Positions 11,871 to 24,200 of a stretch of DNA of 64,000 bases are shown one piece after another. The notes under the pieces were generated by a model. That model had not been told where the DNA came from and searched no databases. It worked only from the letters and a program-made list of their open reading frames with translations. Each line of letters opens with the position of its first letter. Position 1 is the stretch's first letter. The position numbers and the translations under genes were made by a program. Origin of the DNA: Symbiodinium natans (lineage: Eukaryota > Sar > Dinophyceae > Suessiales > Symbiodiniaceae); contig CAJNDS010001180.1 in NCBI GenBank assembly GCA_905221605.1, forward strand, positions 723,225 through 787,224. Direction: 5' to 3'.

Positions 11871-12013
11871 GGGGATTCATTGCTGTTTGGTGGGGGAGGG
11901 ATACCACGAAGGTCGGGGGGGGGAGGGGGGAGGTAGGGGCACCGGATTGCATCCAAGAGCCTTCACCAGGCATCCCTTGTCGCTCCCACAGACACTTCCG
12001 AATGTGGGGGGGA

Positions 12014-12093
12014 GGGTTTAGGGTTTTGGTTTTAGGGTTTAGGGTTTAGGGTAATTATAGGGTTTAGGGTTTAGGGTTTAGGGTTTAGGGTAT
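12014..12093. repeat. Interstitial telomere-type array (TTTAGGG)n, unit 1
   Basis: Two runs of TTTAGGG separated by a diverged stretch (gtaattatag). It lies about 145 bp downstream of the CCCTAAA array and points the other way, so the two G-rich strands run outward as at the two ends of a linear chromosome. A third short array (aaccctaaaccctaaaaccc) lies at 12251-12270. Confidence 0.9.
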
Positions 12094-12762
12094 TTCAGCG
12101 ATCTTGCGGCCGAATCTCCGAACCTGAATTAGGTGGCCATATGAAGGACAGAGTAACTTAAGATTCTGTGGGCCGGGCGGCTTCTCAGGCTCAATCCCAA
12201 CAACCCAGCCATCACTTGTCTTTTTTCAGGATGTCGGGGCTTGGGGGAAGAACCCTAAACCCTAAAACCCATGTTCTTATGAAAGATCAGTCCAAGTCCC
12301 CCCAGCGGTAGTTCCTCGCAGGGCATGAGGAAAGTCGGCCCTTTTGAATGCCTGACCCCCCCCCCCCCCAAAAAATAAAAAAACCCTCGCGAGTCAAAAG
12401 CCTGGGGGCCCGAAGGTTTCACATCTTCAGGTTTTAGGGTTTAATTGGGGCCCCAGAACCAGGAACCCTAAACCCCTAAACGCACACGAACCCAGGCCTG
12501 CTGCGAGATCTCGTGCTGGTGCCACTTTCGGTGGCGCTTGTCCTTGCAACTCTTGCAGCCTGGATGGGATGGCGGGCGGGCGGTGGGGGGAGGGGGGGGG
12601 GAGGGGGAGTATGCCCTAACCCCTGATCTCTAAACCGTTAGACCTTAACCCCTCAGCCCCAAACCGAGGGTAAAGGCATGCGTGGGATGTTAAGGATGAG
12701 AGTCTATCCCCAAAGCTATAAGGAATCGACGTTAATAAAGACCCAGTAGAGGCCAATATCCC

Positions 12763-15700
12763 AAGGTGGCTCCACCCGAGCTTAGGCCCTTGTTGTCACC
12801 ATACGTGCTGCTACATACAACCTGGTAAACGGATCTCAGTCGTCCCTTTCTCACGGTTTCAAGGGACCCGTTGAGGATCATTCACAGCTCGAAGTGAGAC
12901 AGGGGCGCTATTGTCCGGGCTTAGGGGAGTCCAGGAAATCTTGGAACAAAAGGGGATGCTGCTTTCAGCCCTTGAGCAACACAGCTGGCTCAGGCACATG
13001 CGATTGGCACTGATGTCGTGCGCACCATCGCTTGTCCAGCTCACACTAAAGCCGCCAACAAACTCCGAAGCACGCTGTAACTTCGGCAGCAGAACTCAAC
13101 ACGCTACGCTGCAACCCCCAACGCCTCCAAAGCCTGCACCCCGTGGAAGCTACCCCAACATCTTCCGAGCCATTTTGAGCCCTTAAAATTCTGTGAACTT
13201 TACGTAAACTCTGTCCAGCACACCCTAAAGCCCCCTAAACTCCGAAGCACGCTGTAGCTTCGGCAGCAGAACTCAACACGCCATGTTCGGGTCTCTGTGC
13301 CGAACCCCATCCTCCACCGAGAGCACTGGGAGCACGAAAAGCATGCAGAGCTTGGCTGCTGTGCATGACAGACACACGTCATTGTTCGGGCATGCTGCGA
13401 ATCAATGTTTTGATTGCTTTTGCCCACTGTTCAAGGAACCTGCTGTGACACATTCATTGTGCCTGATCAAAAGCACTGCTTGTTTCGCTCTAGCCTTTTC
13501 CATACTATTGAATTCCCAGCGTTTTCACGAGAGCAAACACAATGACATAGATCCGTCTAGCCATTTCACCAATCACAAGAAGCGCGACTCACAGTGCTAG
13601 ACTCCGATAGGCTCTGCCGTGATCTCACGACCCGACAAGGAGTTTTTTGCATGTTTTGACTGCACATGTGGTGATGCCATGCTCATGCATTCCATTATGG
13701 CACGATCACAGTACTTAAACTGCATAAAACATAAGGGGGATTTGGGGCCCCTGATACGCCCCTACAACCTTCTTACGCCTTCAGGACCTGGTCGAGGACT
13801 TGGATCATGGAGGCCTTTCTATAGGGAAGCTGGAAGATTCACTCAGCGGTGACCATGCCTGTAACAGCAAAGTGGAAAGCAGCGCCCCCTTTTCCTGACA
13901 AGGTGAGCGCAGCAACACTTCTTCCACAATCCTGTGGCCTCCTGGCCGCCTTCTTGGAGAAGAGGCTTGGATTGAGCAGAGGCATCCCCGGTACAGCCCA
14001 GTGCTTCCTTGTGAGAGGGGCGTTAAGTGAGCCGCACCAGCGCATCCCAAGCAATGCCAATCCCAGCAATAGCTGAGTGCCTCTGCGCCGTATCGTGGGA
14101 TTGTACAGCACAAAGAAGTTCCCATGGGATCGCGGGATACAGTTGAGCACAAAGAAGTTTGCTGACACCCAGGCCCTCAGTTGAGGACGAAGAAGTTTAC
14201 TGACACCCAGGCCCTGGCAGGGTTTAATGAAACTTCGGTTTCGGTTAGGGTCTTCAAAGCGCGGACGCTGGCAGTCTTAAAACTGGGGCAGCCCCATTTC
14301 CCTGCTGCTGGCAGACTCCCCTTTTCCATCCCACTCCTTGAGACAAAATTGTTCAGTGTGGCCCGGGATGTGGCTCCGGTTCTCGCCCGAAGCAACCCAT
14401 GATGTTTCCGCATGTTTCCGGCATAAAGCCTGGCTTGGGTCCTTAATTCTCGGCTGCCTGCGGCTTCCCTTCCTGTCTCGTGATCCGCGCCTTCCAAACT
14501 GCCGGATTCTGCGACCGCCCTTGGCAGTCGCAAGGTGCACCATGTCAATTGCTGACTTGTCAGCGCTGGGTCAAGCTACGCCCGCCAGCAAGTCTCGACC
14601 CCGTTTGCAGCTTGCACCTCCAGCTTTCTGCCAGAGCCGCCGTCAGATCGCGGGCCCCTCCCACGTCCCGCCATGATGTGACAAGACTGAGCCTCAAGCG
14701 GCCGTGCGCCGCGCTGCGCCCTGCGGCCGTCCGCCGGAATGGGACACGAGTCGAACATGGAGGAGCTGACAGGTGTTCTGCACACTTAGCACAAGTCGGT
14801 GCGGTCTGGACTTCTTGGCCTTTCTTGTCGGACGCAGCGGAGGTTTCAATCAGAGACACTGCCTTGTGTACTGTTTCCGCCGGTCCTTGGGTCCTTGAGT
14901 CTGCTGCAGCTCGAAGCTTCTCTCGAACCTCGCGCGCAGCTTCCATAACTCTTCCAGATCACCGGACTGTGCAGCCGCTTTGGAAGTGTGGACTTCAGAC
15001 ATCTCGCCTCCCCAACCAATGTGCAGCTTGCGGCCGTCACAAGAAGTGCTTAAGCATCTCGAAGGCCACGTCTCCCGCCGAAGAGCAGCAGCTGCTTAAG
15101 CATCTCCAAGGCCACGTCTTCCGCTGAAGAGCAGCAGCTGTCGCAGCTTTCACTCTCTTAGTTCACCAGCTGTGCTGAATGTTCCCTAAGCGTTGTGTTC
15201 CCTGCTGCTTTTGGAGTGAATGTCGAAGGCTCCATCATTGCAGGATCAGAAAGCAACAGGCATCGCGTTGCCTTGTGCAGGCCACGCCCGATTCCGCAAC
15301 CGCTTTCGCTCTTAGCATCAAGCAGACATGCTGGGCGTTCCTTTGGTATCGTCGATTCATGTGTTATCTGTGGAGTCCTCCGTGCCTTGCCCGCGCGTGG
15401 CACGCAATGTGCAGCCAGACTTTCATCATCTTTCATCACAGCCCTCGATCAGGGGCAAAATGCCTTAGCTAGTCTCGGTCCAATCAAAAGTCCGGGATGC
15501 AATGCAACCTTCGTGCTGCAACAGAGCTACCGGAACTCAAGGCAAAAGGCTCGGGTGGGAACTGCGGTGAAGTGACAAGTGTAACCTGATGCAAAAGACT
15601 CCTTTCTTGCGAAGGGTTTAAGGGTCCCTTCTCTGTGCCTTGCAGTAGAGGGGACTACAGCTACCGACTCGTATCTGACAAGGCTCGCTCCGCAACTGTC

Positions 15701-17900
15701 GCCCGTTTGAGACCTCAATAAACCGTAAAGAGAGTGGCAGGGTAACCCCGCACACCGGCAACCTGTAAAATTAAATTAGTTTACAGAGCCCGTTGTCAAG
15801 TGCATCATGCACACGCGGCCATTTCCGCGCCCAATCAAGCCCTGTGGTTTCACTACGCTATTGAGCATGTCTGCTGTCATTGAGGCATAGCGAACTGCTG
15901 CAAGGCGCAATCGCGAAAACTCGGCCGCTGCAGCGAGCAAGAGCAATCTCCAACGCCAAGAGGCTCCAGCAATGCGCATTGCTAGTTCGCAGAAGGAGCG
16001 GTACGCGACGGATCCTGGCGACTTCGCTTTGACCTAAGAGCGTTCACAAGTGAAACAAGAGCAACGCAGCCCGAAGGGTTCGGGTCAGAGGCAGGTTCCG
16101 ATGTAACAATCGTTGACGGAGCCTCTAATTACACCGGCTTGACTTCGGAGCCCCTGTGGTCCATCTAACTATGAAGCTCCGGACTCAGACCGCTGTTTGC
16201 ATGCACAGCTGCGCTGATGTTCCATGCCCTCGCCTTGTCTTGCTGTCACGCCGACCCGGATCAGTGACAATTAGCATGGCTGGACCTTCGGGTCACGCGG
16301 GCATTGCAATCCTTCAAAGAGCAGCAGCTGCAGCAGCTGCCATCTCTCCCTAACTCATGCCAGGCTCTCTGCAGACATCGCTTTCTGAGTTCTCCACTTG
16401 TGCAGAGGCATGCCCTGTGTGCTGAGCAATTCAAGCATCGGACTTTGGCTGTTGCCAATCTGCACAGGTAAGGATTTGGCCGAGTCATGGCTGTTGAACT
16501 GCTTGGTGTTGTATAGTTTGCCTCCATCTCAACATAGCCACCAAATGGGCCGACCATTGAAGTCACAGATCCTGTGCTCTAGGTTGTATACCCAGATCCC
16601 GTTGCTTTCTGCCACCTGCTTAGCCAGATAAAACTTCTCGGAAACCCACCATTTCTACCCGTGTCACTGCACCAGAAGCCCTGAAATGCCACATCTAAAG
16701 AAGTGAGTCCAAGAACGCACTTAGGGAAAGCAAACCCTATAGACCCTAGGCCCTCTACCTGTTAAACCTTTTGCCTACGATGTTTTGGGTCGGAATAGAA
16801 AAACCTGGTTTTTCTTGGTTTTGAAAGAATTTCCTGGAAATTCTAGAACTTCTGGGTTATCTGGATTTTTGCCCGTAATTTAGCCGTAATTTGCCCATAA
16901 AATCCCGTAATCTGCCCGTAATTTGACGTGACCCAAAATATCCTGGTGTTTTTAAAATTTCCTGGTTTTTTTCGGCCACCCAAAAAACGGCAGGCAAAGG
17001 AAGCTATAGGTAAACCCTGAACCCTAGGCCCCTAAAGCCCGCATGGGACCTTTTTGCGCACGGGAGGGCTCATGTGGACCGAAGATCTTGCGCAGATAGA
17101 AACAGTCGTCCTCGCTCAGCTCATGCCAGACTCTGCACCCGACATCGCATTCTGAATTCTCCACCTGCGCAGCCGGATGCCCCTTGCGTGCTGTGTTTCC
17201 TGCTAGTCTTGTTTCCTCCGTGAGTGGGAGGCCGAGTCTTTGCACTAGCGGCCACTAGCGCCCGTGCATTGTCAGTCGGTGCAGACTCTGTGCAAACAAC
17301 ACGGCTCCTGCCCAGTCTGAAGCTCAGGCGGAAAGTCCAGCCGTCCGTCAGTTTAGCTCTCAAGTGTTCCAGCTGTCACCTTCGAACTTCCTAGTGGCCT
17401 TGCTTTCACGACATTGCATCATCTTGCATCACCTCCTTTGCAAGGGCAGCCCGGCGCTCTCAGGTCCAAGCGAAGCGAAGCATCGCGCTTGCTGTGCACG
17501 TCTGATCTCGAGCGAAGCGCATCATTCTAATGGGACGTGCTGCACACTGCTGAACATGATGGATGCCGCCGAATCATCGAGGGATTGTTATTGAGGTACG
17601 GTATTTTTTTCCGAGACGTGGTTTTCCTTGTGCTTCTCTTCACAACTTCTCTATGCGACCAGTACTTAAACACGCGTCGCGCCTAGGACGAGCTCGGAAA
17701 CTGATGCACCACTGCCATTTTCTCTTGTTCCCTAGTGTGGGCTCCGGTCCTTTGGTCCTCTCTCCCACCACCCGCGGCGTTTTTCGTGTGAGGTGCTCAG
17801 CCACGTCGGGAAAATCCTCAACGGTCTACAGAAAGCAACAGCTGTCACTTCCCCTCGCGTCGCTCATGCCAGACACTGCATCTGATACCGATATTTGCTG
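12763..17900. other. Left part of unit 2: no convincing gene
   Basis: Open frames here mirror frames in unit 1 and are not conserved where the copies differ. The segment 14053-15080 is nearly identical to 3720-4750. Degenerate modular-repeat words (gtgctgaatgttccct, ctccaaggccacgtcttccg) occur near 15060-15190, and again near 17110-17400. Confidence 0.5.
16550..17035. other. AT-rich insert specific to unit 2
   Basis: Unit 1 has only about 100 bp between the homologous flanks (8640-8755), while unit 2 has about 490 bp. The insert is much richer in A and T than its surroundings and contains short internal repeats: cctggttttt at least twice, and cccgtaattt-like words four times between about 16870 and 16932. 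No coding potential and no clear terminal repeats were seen. Origin unknown. Confidence 0.55.
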
Positions 17901-18516
17901 AATGCTCCACCCATGGTGTGGGAGTGGGAGGCAGATTCTCTGCACAAAGTGTCTTGCAGTCACGAACACGGCGCACGATGTGCAGACATCGCAGCTGTTG
18001 CCAGGTCACACTTGCGGCGATCGGAAGTCCAAGCCCATGTCCCTCTCGGTTGAACTCAAGTTCCCCTGTTCAAAGGGCCGTCACCTTTCCCACGCGGCTC
18101 ATGCCCACAAGTCCTTATCTGGCAGTTTCATGGATGTTTCTGGAGCTTGGTGCGAGAGCCTTGCAAAGACAGGCATGCCACACGATGTGCAGCACACGAT
18201 GTGCAGTTGCCTTTGTCCAGGACTGGTCGGAAGTCCAAGCCGTGGTGCGATGCAGCCGTCTCTCCTCGCGCAGCTGACTCTGCAGTCGCTTCAGTCTCTA
18301 AGTTGTCTATCACTTTCTGAGTTGTCAACCTGCACAGTCGGATGCCCTGTATGCTTTGTCTCGCCCCGTTCCTGTGGCAACTGTCCTGTTCGCCCTTTCT
18401 TGGTCCGGCCTGTCCGGCGTATCCCATCTGACAGGGGTCAGCAAGTGCAGCGTCGGAGCCTTCCGTGTTGTTGTGCGTTGACGGAAGCAGCGATACCGGC
18501 GATACCCCTGCGCGAA

Positions 18517-19151
18517 GGTGCATGTAAAAGGAATGCCCAGAATGTTTTTGTTGCTTTCTTCTCGGGTGGAGCGCGGCGAGCGCCGGGCCCAGAGGTGTAT
18601 GCGACATATGCGGTCTTGGCCGATTTCATGTTCCCCACAGCCAGCTTTAGCGCTTCCAGCGGCTCTAGCGCTGGGTGACATTCATCGAGTTCATGGAGGC
18701 AGCTTTGCGGGTCGCAGCGTTCGCTGCTTTCATCAAGGCGATTCTCGGGTTCATGTCTCGAGCAGGAGTTTCCAGATGATTTTGGGCGGGCACTCGCTCG
18801 GCGTGAATGTGGCCCGGGCAGTGGCAGGGCGTGTGGAGCGCACGGGCATTGACGTGGTCGCCATCGTGGCCTTGGACCCACGCACCACTTCACAAGCTCT
18901 CTTGCGAGCCTGACGGAGACGGACTGTCTTGGGGCTTGTCTCTGACAGGTAGCTCGGTTTCTTGCTTCCGCCTACAGGCTCTGCAGCTGACATGTGATGC
19001 AGAATATGTGCCCTTTCTGAAGCTGCCGCAGCGGAGTTTTCTGCAAAAGTTCGAGATGGCCAGAGAAATGGCCGTTGAGACCTCGAGGATTCTGTCAGAC
19101 ACCAACCATTACGCCCTGCCCGGCTCGCACTTCTGGGACATCACCTCTTGA
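18517..19151 (+). pseudogene. Alpha/beta-hydrolase (lipase/thioesterase-like) gene remnant, copy 2
   Basis: Unit 2 counterpart of the remnant at 10240-10874. The GHSLGVNVARAVAG piece and the final piece ending GSHFWDITS have the same translation as in copy 1, with the same two frame changes. The near-perfect identity of this stretch, compared with the diverged flanks, suggests recent sequence exchange between the units. Confidence 0.45.
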
Positions 19152-20066
19152 TTCTCAAAGAGTACAGAGCCCTCATGGCTGCGGGACGACATGGGACGAC
19201 CAAAGCTCGTGCTTCCATACCCTATCAAGAAGGGTGGGGCCTACAGGGCACGAGCTGAGGCTGGGCGGCAACGCTCCGAGGACCGATACGACCAAAGCAA
19301 AGATGCCAACGCGGCTCCCTGTTGTTTGACTTCTCGATCGTGCTTCTTGCTTTGATCTTGATGACTCCTCTTACCTGTTTCTTCCGCTGGAATTTAGTCT
19401 TGTGGACGTCCTGCGTTATCCCGATAGAAAATGGTAGAAAGCTTGCAGTCGTCCAGTCAGTCACTAGCTTCGGGTACATGACTGGATTTGTATACATGCT
19501 GTGTGACATCGCGCTGCGGTTTGTGCCAAGACTCTTTCAGAAAAGCAGCGGGATACAGCAAACTACGGAAGACTTTTGTCGCTAAGGCCAAACATGGTTC
19601 ACAGAAGGCAATCAACCGCGCTACACTTCGAGCCCTTCCACTACAGCATTGCAACCGCCTCCCACAAGATTTTGTCCAGCATTTCGAGTGAGAAGCCATG
19701 GGCCACGAGAAGGATTGTGATGCGCTTCGAACTCAGCCTTCGCACGGAGCAAACAGGTAGTGTAACGGCTCACGTGTACCTCTACGAGCAGAGGGAGCGT
19801 TTTGGGAGAGTGTGTTTCGGGGGTTTCGGGTTGAGGGTTGCTGTTAAGGGCAGGGTCTGGGGGGGGGGTTACCCCAAACCCTCAACCCGGGACCCAAGCA
19901 CGGTCTCCCAATTGGCAACAAGCACGCCCGACTCGTCAGTGCGCAGCATTTCAACCCTAAGCTTCCTAAAGCTCCTCACAGCCCTGGTAGCCTCAAAACT
20001 CCGAGCCTCTGAAAACCACCCCCCCCCCCTAATCCGAGGCCTTACTTGCCAAATAGGGGATTCCCG

Positions 20067-20105
20067 AAACCCTAAACCCTAAACCCTAAACCCTAAACCC
20101 TAAAA
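20067..20105. repeat. Interstitial telomere-type array (CCCTAAA)5, unit 2
   Basis: Same site as 11811-11870 in unit 1 but with five instead of eight heptamers. The right flank reads aggagattc instead of aggggattc. Confidence 0.9.
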
Positions 20106-20210
20106 GGAGATTCATTGCTGTTTGGTGGGGGAGGGATACCACGAAGGTCGGGGGGGGGGAGGGGGGAGGTAGGGGCACCGGGTCGCATCCAAGCGAATGT
20201 GGGGGGAGGG

Positions 20211-20251
20211 TTTAGGGTTTAGGGTTTAGGGTTTAGGGTTAGGGCTTAGGC
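20211..20251. repeat. Interstitial telomere-type array (TTTAGGG)n, unit 2
   Basis: Counterpart of 12014-12093, shorter and with point changes at its right end (gttagggcttaggc). The spacer to the CCCTAAA array has lost about 45 bp relative to unit 1. Confidence 0.85.
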
Positions 20252-20430
20252 TATTTCAGCGATCTTGAGCCTCCTTGAATCCCCGAATCCATGAATCTGA
20301 GTTAGGTGACCATGTGAAGGACAGCGTAACTTAAGATTCTGTGGGCCCGGCTTCTCAGGCTCAATCCCAACAACCCAGCCATGTCGGGATGGCGGGGGTT
20401 TGGGGGAAGAACCCTAAACCCTAAAACCCA

Positions 20431-20465
20431 TAGGGTTTAGGGTTTAGGGTTTAGGGTTTAGGGTA
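20431..20465. repeat. 35-bp telomere-type insertion, exactly five heptamers, unit 2 only
   Basis: Unit 1 reads accca|tgttc at about 12270. Unit 2 reads accca, then four TAGGGTT heptamers and one TAGGGTA, then tgttc. Flanks are otherwise the same. The insertion is therefore exactly 5 x 7 bp and leaves the target bases intact. Confidence 0.9.
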
Positions 20466-20929
20466 TGTTCTCATGAAAGATCAGAGGTCCAAGTCCCCCA
20501 GCGGTAGTTCCTCGCAGGGCATGAGGAAAGTCGGCCCTTTTAAAAGCCTAAACACCCCCCCCCCCTAAAACCCTCACAAGTCAAAAGCCTGGGGGCCCGA
20601 AGGTTTCACATCTTCGGGTGTTAGGGTTTAATTGGGGCCCGAGAGGAACCCTACACCCCTAAACGCCTAGACCCCCAACACGAACCAGGCCTGCTGCAAG
20701 ACCTCGTGCTGGTGCCACCTTCGGTGGCGCTTGTCCTTGCAACTCTTGCAGCTTGGACCGAACGGGGGCCGGGGGGGGGGGGGGGAGGGAGTATGCCCTA
20801 ACCCCTGATCTCTAAACCGTTAGACCTCAACCCCTCAGCGCCAAACCGAGGGTAAAGGCATGCATGGGATGTTATAAGGACGAGAGTCCATATCCTCAAA
20901 GCTCTAAGGAATCGACGTTAACAGAGACC

Positions 20930-23900
20930 CAGTAGAGGCCAACATCCTGTTCATCAGCCCCCCATGGAAGAAGGCTGCGAAGGCTTCCAGGTTCTTCCGA
21001 CGCTGCCGTACTTGCCTGTGATTTCGTGTAGCCGCCAGAGTCAACGATACTGTTAAGCCATCCCAAGCTTCCTAAACCCCCCTCCCTCCCAAAAAAAAAA
21101 CAAAAGAAAAACTGGCTATCCCTATTCTCGACACAAGCCCAGCCTGATAGTTGCGGAAGCAAAGCTCAGGCAAGCTTGGCGATCTGCTGCTGCCGAGCCT
21201 GGGCATGTTAGCAGAGGGCGGAGGTGCCAGTGTCGGAACTCTCAGCCTCAGCAGTTCCGTCTAGCGTTCAAAGGAGGCTGAGGGTTGAGGACTTCTAAGG
21301 TTTTTCTTGGGTTTAGGGCTCTTCATGCCCGGAGTGTTACCCCGTTCAGACTGTAGCTTGATGCCAATGCCTGGCTCTGCTCTTTGCTCTGTGTATCTCC
21401 TACGAAGTTTTCCTGTAGGAGGTGTAAGCGGCCGCCTCCGAGTTCGCTTCCTAACCTGTACTTCAGCCAAACCCTAGACCCTGTACCCCTTAAAATCCCC
21501 CAAATAAAGTCTCACTTCACTCGACTCGAAGCCCTAATCACAACCAGCCCTCAGAACCCAAAGAAGAGAACCTCCCAAAGTACTCCCCTAAACCCAAAAA
21601 CCCTAAGCCCAAGGAGCTACGGGCTGGCTGCCGCGTCCGCCGGCCTCGGGCTTATCGAAGCAGCAGAGACTCCCCCTTTGATCCCTCTTTGACCTCAACA
21701 CATCCTTCGTTTTAAGGGGAGGCCTCAAAAATGCTGCAGAAGGGGGAGCGTTGGGGTTAGTGTCATTGAGTCGCGGACTTGAGATGGTGATCAGGATAGC
21801 AATCAGTATCGTTTTGCGCATGGTGCGCCAGCACTGTGGAGACAGAACCTGAGCCACCTTGGCCGAATTCGCCCGTGTCGACCCTTTCAACTTGAGAGCC
21901 TCTCTCAGTCCTAATTAAGCCTTGAACCTCCCGGGACTTGTGCTTTGAAGGTCTGAAGCCAAGCCCTGCAGCGCGGCGACTCCCCGAAGATTCCTCTGAA
22001 GGCCTCAAGTTCGGGTGTTCGCGTTGAGGGTGTAGGAGCGAAACGAGGCATTGATTGTCTGTGGACCACTCTGGACCCGAGCCACACGTGGCCTCTGCTT
22101 TTGATCACCAGGGGTTGTCTGTGGCCTTTGCGGATCACCATTGCACAACCGAAGGAAGAAAAGGAAAGGACAAAGGATTGGAAAAGGCTTGGCCGAAGCC
22201 ACGGGACGACAAGAAGCCCTCGGAAAGCCGCCGACTTGTCCAAAACGAATTTTGGGAACTCGCAGCGTGCAAGTGAGCTCGGGGGACGTGGCTAGCGGGA
22301 CGGGGCATTCCCACCCCTGCGAAGGACCGTTCCTGACAACATTCTGCAGAAAGGCCACCAGATCCAAAATCAGAGGTCGTAGTCACCCGCTTCGCCACTG
22401 GCATCTCGAAGCAGCTCCGCGGGCTACGGAATTCTATATATATATATATATATATGTATGTATATATTTATATATATATATATATTTATTTATTTATTTA
22501 CATACATACATACATATTCATTTGTATATATATATATATGTATACGTATCTGTATATCACTGGAAAAACATAGGTTCTGTAAAGGGAGCAGCACCCTTGG
22601 TGAGTCAGAAACGTCGCGTGATGCAACCAGTGCGAGGAAAGTATGAAAGCCGACCTGATGCCCGATCAAGGTAGTTAAGAGCACTTTCGGACCTCCAGTA
22701 CTTGGGCATTGCATTGGCAACACAGCGGTATGTTCTACTGACGCTTCTCACAGTCTAGCCCTTTTTGCAAATCGGTTGCTGCCGCAGGTCATCGGAGGTA
22801 CATGTTAGTTCAGAAGCATGGCCTCTGCGTCTTCGCAACAACAAAGAACAGGGAACTGCGAGGAGTGTGATGTCACGGGAAACGCACACCTGCTGGTATG
22901 GATTGTGCACATTACTGTCTTCGCAAGAACAAAGAGCAGGGGACACTGATGGAGCTGACGTTTATCTCTTTAGCCAGCGCCAATGTCGAATGGGGTATAT
23001 GATGGGTGAGTAAGAAAACGAAAGGACACCCGTTAAAGAGTCTCGCTGCCGGAACGAAGCCACCGGGATTGTGGCGGATACCCTAAAGCCTTAAACCTTA
23101 AACCGTAAACTGCAGATGTATTATGGGGGTTCAGACTGAGGACTTTGCTCCGCGTTCGATGTTTCCTGCAAGAAACTCCCACCCCTGGTTCCAGCTAACA
23201 CTACCTTATATAGGGATACTTGTGAATTTTGCTGAGGTTCCAAGTTCAGTAAAGGCCACAGGGTCCGAAGAACGCTAAACTTCCGCAAGCTTCCCCTAGA
23301 AGCATGAAACACAGCTGCTGCTGAGAAAAAGGCCTATAAACCCTAAGCCCTAAATCCTAAACCCTAAATGCTTGCGAGTCTACTCGAGTTTCCGGAAGGA
23401 TGGCAGCGAGGCGCTCTACCAGGATGGGAAAAGCAGCTTGGCGATTCGCATACTTTGCGGAGAGGTCCCAGATTGAAATTAGCTTCTGAGGCAGCATTGC
23501 ATGCCGAAACGGTACAAGTCCCGTGTTTAGTGTTGCGGGTACGAGCACATAGATACTTTGCGATCCGCTTTCATATGTAGTGTTGAAGGCCTGCTTGTCC
23601 TTTGCTACGTTCTTCGCCAGAAGTCCCCAGAGGGCCCCTGTTCGTGTCTTCCACTGAGCCCATGTAAACTTGTCAATTTCAATGCCTGCGAGGAACGCCC
23701 GGCTTTCAATGGATTAACATGACGTCTTGTGTCGCGTGCATCTTGACAGCAAGGCCCGGGGCATGTGCTGAGGGAGGATCCTAGAATCCTACTGGTCGCT
23801 GAGTTTAACTCTCGTGGTGTCGAAGCTGTAGTGGCCGTCTAGTCACCCGTAGAGATCAAAGACGCCTCCTTTCGCCGGTGGCAGGGTGTGTCGCTATGGA

Positions 23901-24200
23901 GACGGACGGAAAGCTCAGGCAGGGCTTGGAGCTCCTGCATGGTTCAGTGTATATCAGTGTGTTGTTCTTGCACCGAGAGAAATGCTGGTGCTGACAGGCC
24001 GTGAGTAATCCAGAGCACAATGCCTACGACCGAGGATCCGCATGTTCTCGTTGGCATGACTCTCGTAATCATTGTAGTCTTTCTCTTCTCAGCGAGATCG
24101 GTTTTCACTTGATAATTGATAACTTGGAAATGTGCGGACATGCCGGAAGGAGCGAGGACGTGACGATCCTTCCCTTGTCGCAGTGCAATTGTAGCCGACA
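20930..24200. other. Gene-free stretch right of the duplication
   Basis: No frame here has recognisable domains. It holds scattered single telomere-like words (accccctaaacccaaaa near 21585, ctaaatcctaaaccctaaat near 23353), a TA-rich microsatellite at 22435-22560 and a 27-bp direct repeat (tcttcgcaacaacaaagaac near 22829 and a variant near 22918). Confidence 0.5.
22435..22560. repeat. AT microsatellite
   Basis: Runs of (TA)n, (TTTA)n and (CATA)n succeed one another, then further (TA)n. A likely DNA-unwinding, length-variable site. Confidence 0.9.

Larger units (their letters stand above)
2114..12762. repeat. Tandem segmental duplication, unit 1 (10.6 kb)
   Basis: Begins ggtggctccacccgagcttagg, the same words that begin unit 2 at 12765, and ends with cccagtagaggccaat, which also ends unit 2 near 20940. 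In between, the same segments recur in the same order and orientation: 3720-4750 matches 14053-15080, 5770-6540 matches 15820-16170, 7305-7510 matches 16199-16430, 8515-8620 matches 16424-16530, and 9110-12760 matches 17400-20930. The unit contains a frameshifted LINE fragment, a broken hydrolase gene and telomere-type arrays. Identity is very uneven, from nearly complete in 10380-11560 to strongly diverged in 4900-6200. Confidence 0.85.
12763..20930. repeat. Tandem segmental duplication, unit 2 (8.2 kb)
   Basis: Direct repeat of unit 1, immediately adjacent to it. It lacks the equivalents of about 6550-7300 and 7512-8514 of unit 1. The second missing part holds the LINE fragment, and since an independent copy at 34767-36135 shows that segment intact and continuous, the loss in unit 2 is the derived state. 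Unit 2 has its own AT-rich insert (about 16550-17035) and an extra telomeric insertion at 20431-20465. Confidence 0.85.

Noticed and set aside
11811-20251. True chromosome end
   Set aside because: The telomere-type arrays are short, point in both directions and are embedded in continuous sequence that is duplicated on both sides.
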